Origin: a virus
Virus record (IMG/VR): IMGVR_UViG_3300047379_000427
Span: 1 to 23,598 of that record
DNA: 23,598 nt
Reading direction: 5' to 3' (one strand)
The position numbers and the translations under genes are program-made. Position 1 is the first letter of the stretch. Each line of letters opens with the position of its first letter. This document shows, one piece after another, positions 22,120-23,598 of this stretch. The notes beneath the pieces are model-generated. The model was not told the origin of the DNA. It searched no databases and saw only the letters and a program-made list of their open reading frames with translations.

Positions 22120-23598
22120 ATTTAACAACGGAGTATGGGAACAGGGAACACCCGAAATCGTACTTGCATATCAACACGACACACCTGGCCAGAAGGTAGA
22201 AGAATATGTAGAAGGTCTTCAACTTCAGAATGAGAAGAAGAAACTTAATGCAAAAAAACAATTCACACAAGTATTCGATAATCCTCTAAAAGGTTTCCCT
22301 TACAACGAAGAGTTTGAAGTAAAGGAAATTAAAGAAGAAACTGTATCAGAAAATGCAGACATGGTAATCCATGTTGATGATAAACTTCAAACAAATCTTG
22401 TTACTAAAATGGCAAGTAAATTCGGACTAACATCAAAGAAAACTAAAATTTCTTGGTCAGGTAAAGACGGAGTTGTTGTATCAGGTGATGCAAATAAATT
22501 AAAGAAGTTTATGTCATCAGTTGAAAATGTGTTTAAAGAAGAAACTATAACAGAAATCAAACAACAAGAAGTTGATGCATTAAAGAAACTATCTAAAGAA
22601 ATGCAATCAGTTCTAAAAGGTTATCAAAAGATTGCTAAAATGGGTGATAAAGAACTTACAAACACAAAGTATAATAAAGATTACGAAGCAGTTCTTAAGT
22701 CAAGAGACACTATCTTACAACTTATTGGTAAAGTAAATACTCAGAAGATTTTAAACAAAGAAGAAATTGTAAATTCTTTAGAAGAAGATTACAAAAAAGT
22801 AATCAAAATGTTCCCAAGAGATAACGACTGGAAAAAACTTATCACAAAACATAGACGTGCAATTGATGATTTCAGAAACAATAACAAAGATTTACCTTCT
22901 AAAGTAGAGGATGAATTATTAACTTGGGCATCACAAACTGGTGAAGTCAGTGGTAAACATGATGCAGAAGATTTCATACTAGATATCCTTGATGAGAAAT
23001 TTAAACCTTACATGCCGAGAGGATATGAAAGAGTTACCGATATGTATATCCAGTTCAGAGGAAATGGAGAAGAGAAAGACTTTGCAAAGGCAAAGAAAAT
23101 GGTTATGGATTACTCTAAAAAACATAAACTAGATATCAAAGATAACCCAAGAAACAAAGTATTCGGAACACCTCAAGAAGGTTCAAGTGCATATAAAATA
23201 AGTCTTTTTGCAAAGTTCACTAAAGATGAAAATCATGACCTTGCACCACTGTACAAACAATTAGCAACATTGAAGACTGCAGAAGACCATGGTGGTGGTA
23301 ATGCAGAACCAATCAAAGAGAACTACAGGACTGCAGCTAGACATGGTATGGGTACTGAAGGTAAGAAAGAGGCAAGAGTCGGTTTAGAATTAGACTATTA
23401 CGATAAAACTGGTACAAAGTACATGGGTAAAATCGTAAAGAAAGATTCAAAAGGTTACACAGTCAAAGATGACAAAAGTGGTAAGATGCATACGTTTGTC
23501 TATCACGACAGAATCAAGGCAAGAAAATTCTTACAGAAAGTTGGTGAAGAAGGTGATAATATGTTAACTAAATTAAAGATTTCATTCAAAGAAGACAC
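22103..23598 (+). CDS. Second long modular polyprotein, 3' partial
   Basis: An open frame of at least 498 codons that starts 17 nt inside the previous gene (ATG 22103) and continues past the window without a stop. No known enzyme domain is seen. Segments: residues 1-75 unknown; about 83-145 a small alpha-beta unit (IHVDDKLQTNLVTKMASKFG); about 152-220 helical; about 225-300 an acidic helical unit; about 300-390 another unit (YERVTDMYIQFRGNGEEKDF); about 425-470 an SH3-like strand pair (YMGKIVKKDSKGYTVKDDKS). Acidic linkers ending in Glu (ITE/I at 151, LEE/D at 228) resemble the cleavage-like sites of the preceding protein. Probably a related processed structural or internal protein; function unknown. 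Confidence 0.8.
   Translation, partial: MAKGNKFNNGVWEQGTPEIVLAYQHDTPGQKVEEYVEGLQLQNEKKKLNAKKQFTQVFDNPLKGFPYNEEFEVKEIKEETVSENADMVIHVDDKLQTNLVTKMASKFGLTSKKTKISWSGKDGVVVSGDANKLKKFMSSVENVFKEETITEIKQQEVDALKKLSKEMQSVLKGYQKIAKMGDKELTNTKYNKDYEAVLKSRDTILQLIGKVNTQKILNKEEIVNSLEEDYKKVIKMFPRDNDWKKLITKHRRAIDDFRNNNKDLPSKVEDELLTWASQTGEVSGKHDAEDFILDILDEKFKPYMPRGYERVTDMYIQFRGNGEEKDFAKAKKMVMDYSKKHKLDIKDNPRNKVFGTPQEGSSAYKISLFAKFTKDENHDLAPLYKQLATLKTAEDHGGGNAEPIKENYRTAARHGMGTEGKKEARVGLELDYYDKTGTKYMGKIVKKDSKGYTVKDDKSGKMHTFVYHDRIKARKFLQKVGEEGDNMLTKLKISFKED

Noticed and set aside
1-23598. Apparent lack of CCGG and GCGG as a second avoided-site signal
   Set aside because: CCG and GCG codons are rare in AT-rich phages, so codon use may explain it; weaker than the GATC case.

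Overview
The window looks like a contiguous piece of a large T4-like marine myovirus genome. All genes lie on the + strand, are tightly packed and often overlap by 1-50 nt (ATGA or TAATG junctions). The core replication genes are a family B DNA polymerase (gp43), a UvsX recombinase, a gp41 (DnaB-type) helicase and a T4-type lysozyme. Base composition is AT-rich, roughly 35-38% G+C by eye. CsgG, FecR and CHASE2 homologues point to a Gram-negative host; I cannot name it. No tRNA, CRISPR array, insertion sequence or minus-strand gene was found.

Layout. (1) 1-3464 is a virus-encoded curli-like module: the end of a CsgG secretion channel, two secreted curlin-repeat proteins, a secreted FecR-domain protein and two small membrane proteins. 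(2) 3464-6716 holds a Mom-like adenine-modification protein, an IscU Fe-S scaffold, a 49-aa membrane protein, a full-length CHASE2 class III nucleotidyl cyclase and a small downstream protein. (3) 6717-7939 holds an Hsp20 chaperone behind tandem promoters and a long 5' leader, a terminator-like hairpin and a Prx5-type peroxiredoxin. (4) 7939-10183 is a C5-cytosine methyltransferase overlapping a TET/JBP-like 2-oxoglutarate dioxygenase, a likely cytosine hypermodification pair. (5) 10185-17918 is lysis and replication: lysozyme, an LSm-like protein, small conserved proteins, gp43, an SNase-like nuclease, UvsX, gp41 and small unknowns. (6) 17981-23598 holds a large protein with a ligase-like KxDG motif, a small protein, a nucleotidylyltransferase-kinase fusion with a T4-style capsid-targeting N-terminus, and two long modular proteins with repeated protease-like cleavage motifs; the first has an HNH-like C-terminus and the second runs off the window.

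How it may work together. The curli module, the cyclase and the stress genes (IscU, Hsp20, peroxiredoxin) would act on host envelope and physiology. The Mom-like protein and the MTase/TET pair would alter phage DNA against restriction. A by-eye scan found no GATC anywhere in 23.6 kb, which fits strong restriction pressure. The last block may supply proteins packaged in the head and delivered with the DNA.

Regulation. Sigma70-type promoters and T4-late-like TATAAATA boxes are both visible. Four genes (iscU, gp43, the KxDG protein and the first polyprotein) have a -10-like box 6-7 nt before an ATGG start with no Shine-Dalgarno, suggesting leaderless transcripts. There is no gene-free stretch longer than 300 bases; the longest gap is 6717-6933.
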